A stretch of DNA of 5,181 bases, taken from NCBI GenBank assembly GCA_945952355.1, contig CAMFIW010000263.1, positions 1 through 5,181 on the forward strand, read 5' to 3'. Below are positions 4,760 to 5,181 of the stretch, piece after piece. Both the position numbers and the translations under genes were made by a program. The notes under the pieces were generated by a model. That model had not been told where the DNA came from. It searched no databases and was given only the letters and a program-made list of their open reading frames with translations. The stretch's first letter is position 1; each line of letters opens with the position of its first letter. This stretch comes from an uncultured Phenylobacterium sp. Its GTDB lineage: Bacteria > Pseudomonadota > Alphaproteobacteria > Caulobacterales > Caulobacteraceae.

Positions 4760-5181
4760 ATGGATGCGGTCCTGAACAGCGGGGCGCCTGAGGAGGTGGG
4801 CCTGTCGGCCGAGGGCTTGGCTCGGGTCGACGCGGCCCTGGCCGCCGAGGTCGCCGAGGGCAAGCTGGCCGGTGTGGTCACCCTGGTCGCCCGTCACGGC
4901 AAGGTGGTCCACCGCTCTGTGATGGGGCTGAAGGACATCGCCTCCAAGGAGCCGCTGGCCCACGACACCATCTTCCGCATCTATTCGATGACCAAGCCCG
5001 TCACCGCCGCGGCGATGATGATCCTGCACGACCGAGGCCTGTGGTCGCCGGACGATCCGCTGGCCAAGCACCTGCCGGAGTTCGCGGGCGTGAAGGTGAT
5101 CGGCGGCGCCGCGCCCGAGCATCCACCGACGATCCGCGAGGTGATGACCCACACCGCCGGCCTAGCCTATGGCTTCGATCC
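4760..5181 (+). CDS. Serine hydrolase of the beta-lactamase (class C/EstB-like) family, N-terminal part
   Basis: The first 140 codons are present; the gene continues past the right edge. The opening EEVGLSAEGLARVDAALAAEVAEGKLAGVVTLVARHGKVV (11-50) is the standard N-terminus of the PF00144 fold. IYSMTKPVTAAAMMIL (74-89) holds the SxxK motif with nucleophile Ser76 and Lys79. LWSPDDPLAKHLPEF (94-108) and REVMTHTAGLAYGF (126-139) are further family blocks. The Tyr-x-Asn-type second motif and the C-terminal motif lie outside the window. Members include esterases, DD-peptidases, amide hydrolases and some beta-lactamases; the missing signal peptide and the EstB-like YG after HTAGL favour a cytoplasmic esterase/amidase over a resistance enzyme. 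The ATG at 4760 is chosen because GGGGAGA lies about 7 nt upstream; a GTG two codons earlier (4754) would be too close to it. Confidence 0.9.
   Translation, partial: MDAVLNSGAPEEVGLSAEGLARVDAALAAEVAEGKLAGVVTLVARHGKVVHRSVMGLKDIASKEPLAHDTIFRIYSMTKPVTAAAMMILHDRGLWSPDDPLAKHLPEFAGVKVIGGAAPEHPPTIREVMTHTAGLAYGFD

Noticed and set aside
4625..5152. Minus-strand open frame opposite the serine hydrolase
   Set aside because: The plus strand carries the SxxK motif and family blocks; the opposite frame is His/Arg/Gly-rich with no domain.

Overview
This window comes from a GC-rich bacterium. GC and codon third positions are strongly GC-biased throughout, and the protein repertoire suggests an alphaproteobacterium of the Caulobacterales type (Caulobacter/Phenylobacterium-like). 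That placement is inferred from protein style and is not proven. All 5181 bases look like ordinary chromosomal coding sequence: seven protein genes, two of them cut by the window edges. There are no RNA genes, insertion sequences, CRISPR arrays or phage genes.

Layout: (1) 1-574, minus strand: N-terminal half of a membrane-anchored sensor histidine kinase that runs off the left edge. (2) 575-727: a 153-bp divergent intergenic region. (3) 728-1831, plus: a secreted Ca2+-dependent phosphatidylinositol-specific phospholipase C-like protein. It overlaps by ATGA with (4) 1828-2814, plus: a ZntB/CorA-family divalent cation (zinc) transporter. (5) 2811-3215, minus: a GFA/CENP-V-type zinc protein, convergent with zntB; the two stop codons share the palindrome CTAG. 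(6) 3212-4075, minus: a two-module VOC (glyoxalase-fold) protein upstream of the GFA gene, overlapping it by ATGA. (7) 4076-4169: a 94-bp divergent intergenic region with two adjacent short palindromes. (8) 4170-4697, plus: a GNAT acetyltransferase. (9) 4760-5181, plus: the start of a beta-lactamase-fold serine hydrolase that runs off the right edge.

There are two overlapping gene pairs, PLC-zntB and VOC-GFA. Each looks like a translationally coupled two-gene operon in which the second gene has a weak Shine-Dalgarno sequence. At the VOC-GFA junction a perfect 7-bp stem with a 5-nt loop ends exactly at the GFA start codon. This is the most specific structural observation in the window. I see no previously undescribed system here. 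The gene partnerships (lipase with metal transporter, VOC with GFA) are suggestive, but their joint functions are not evident from sequence.
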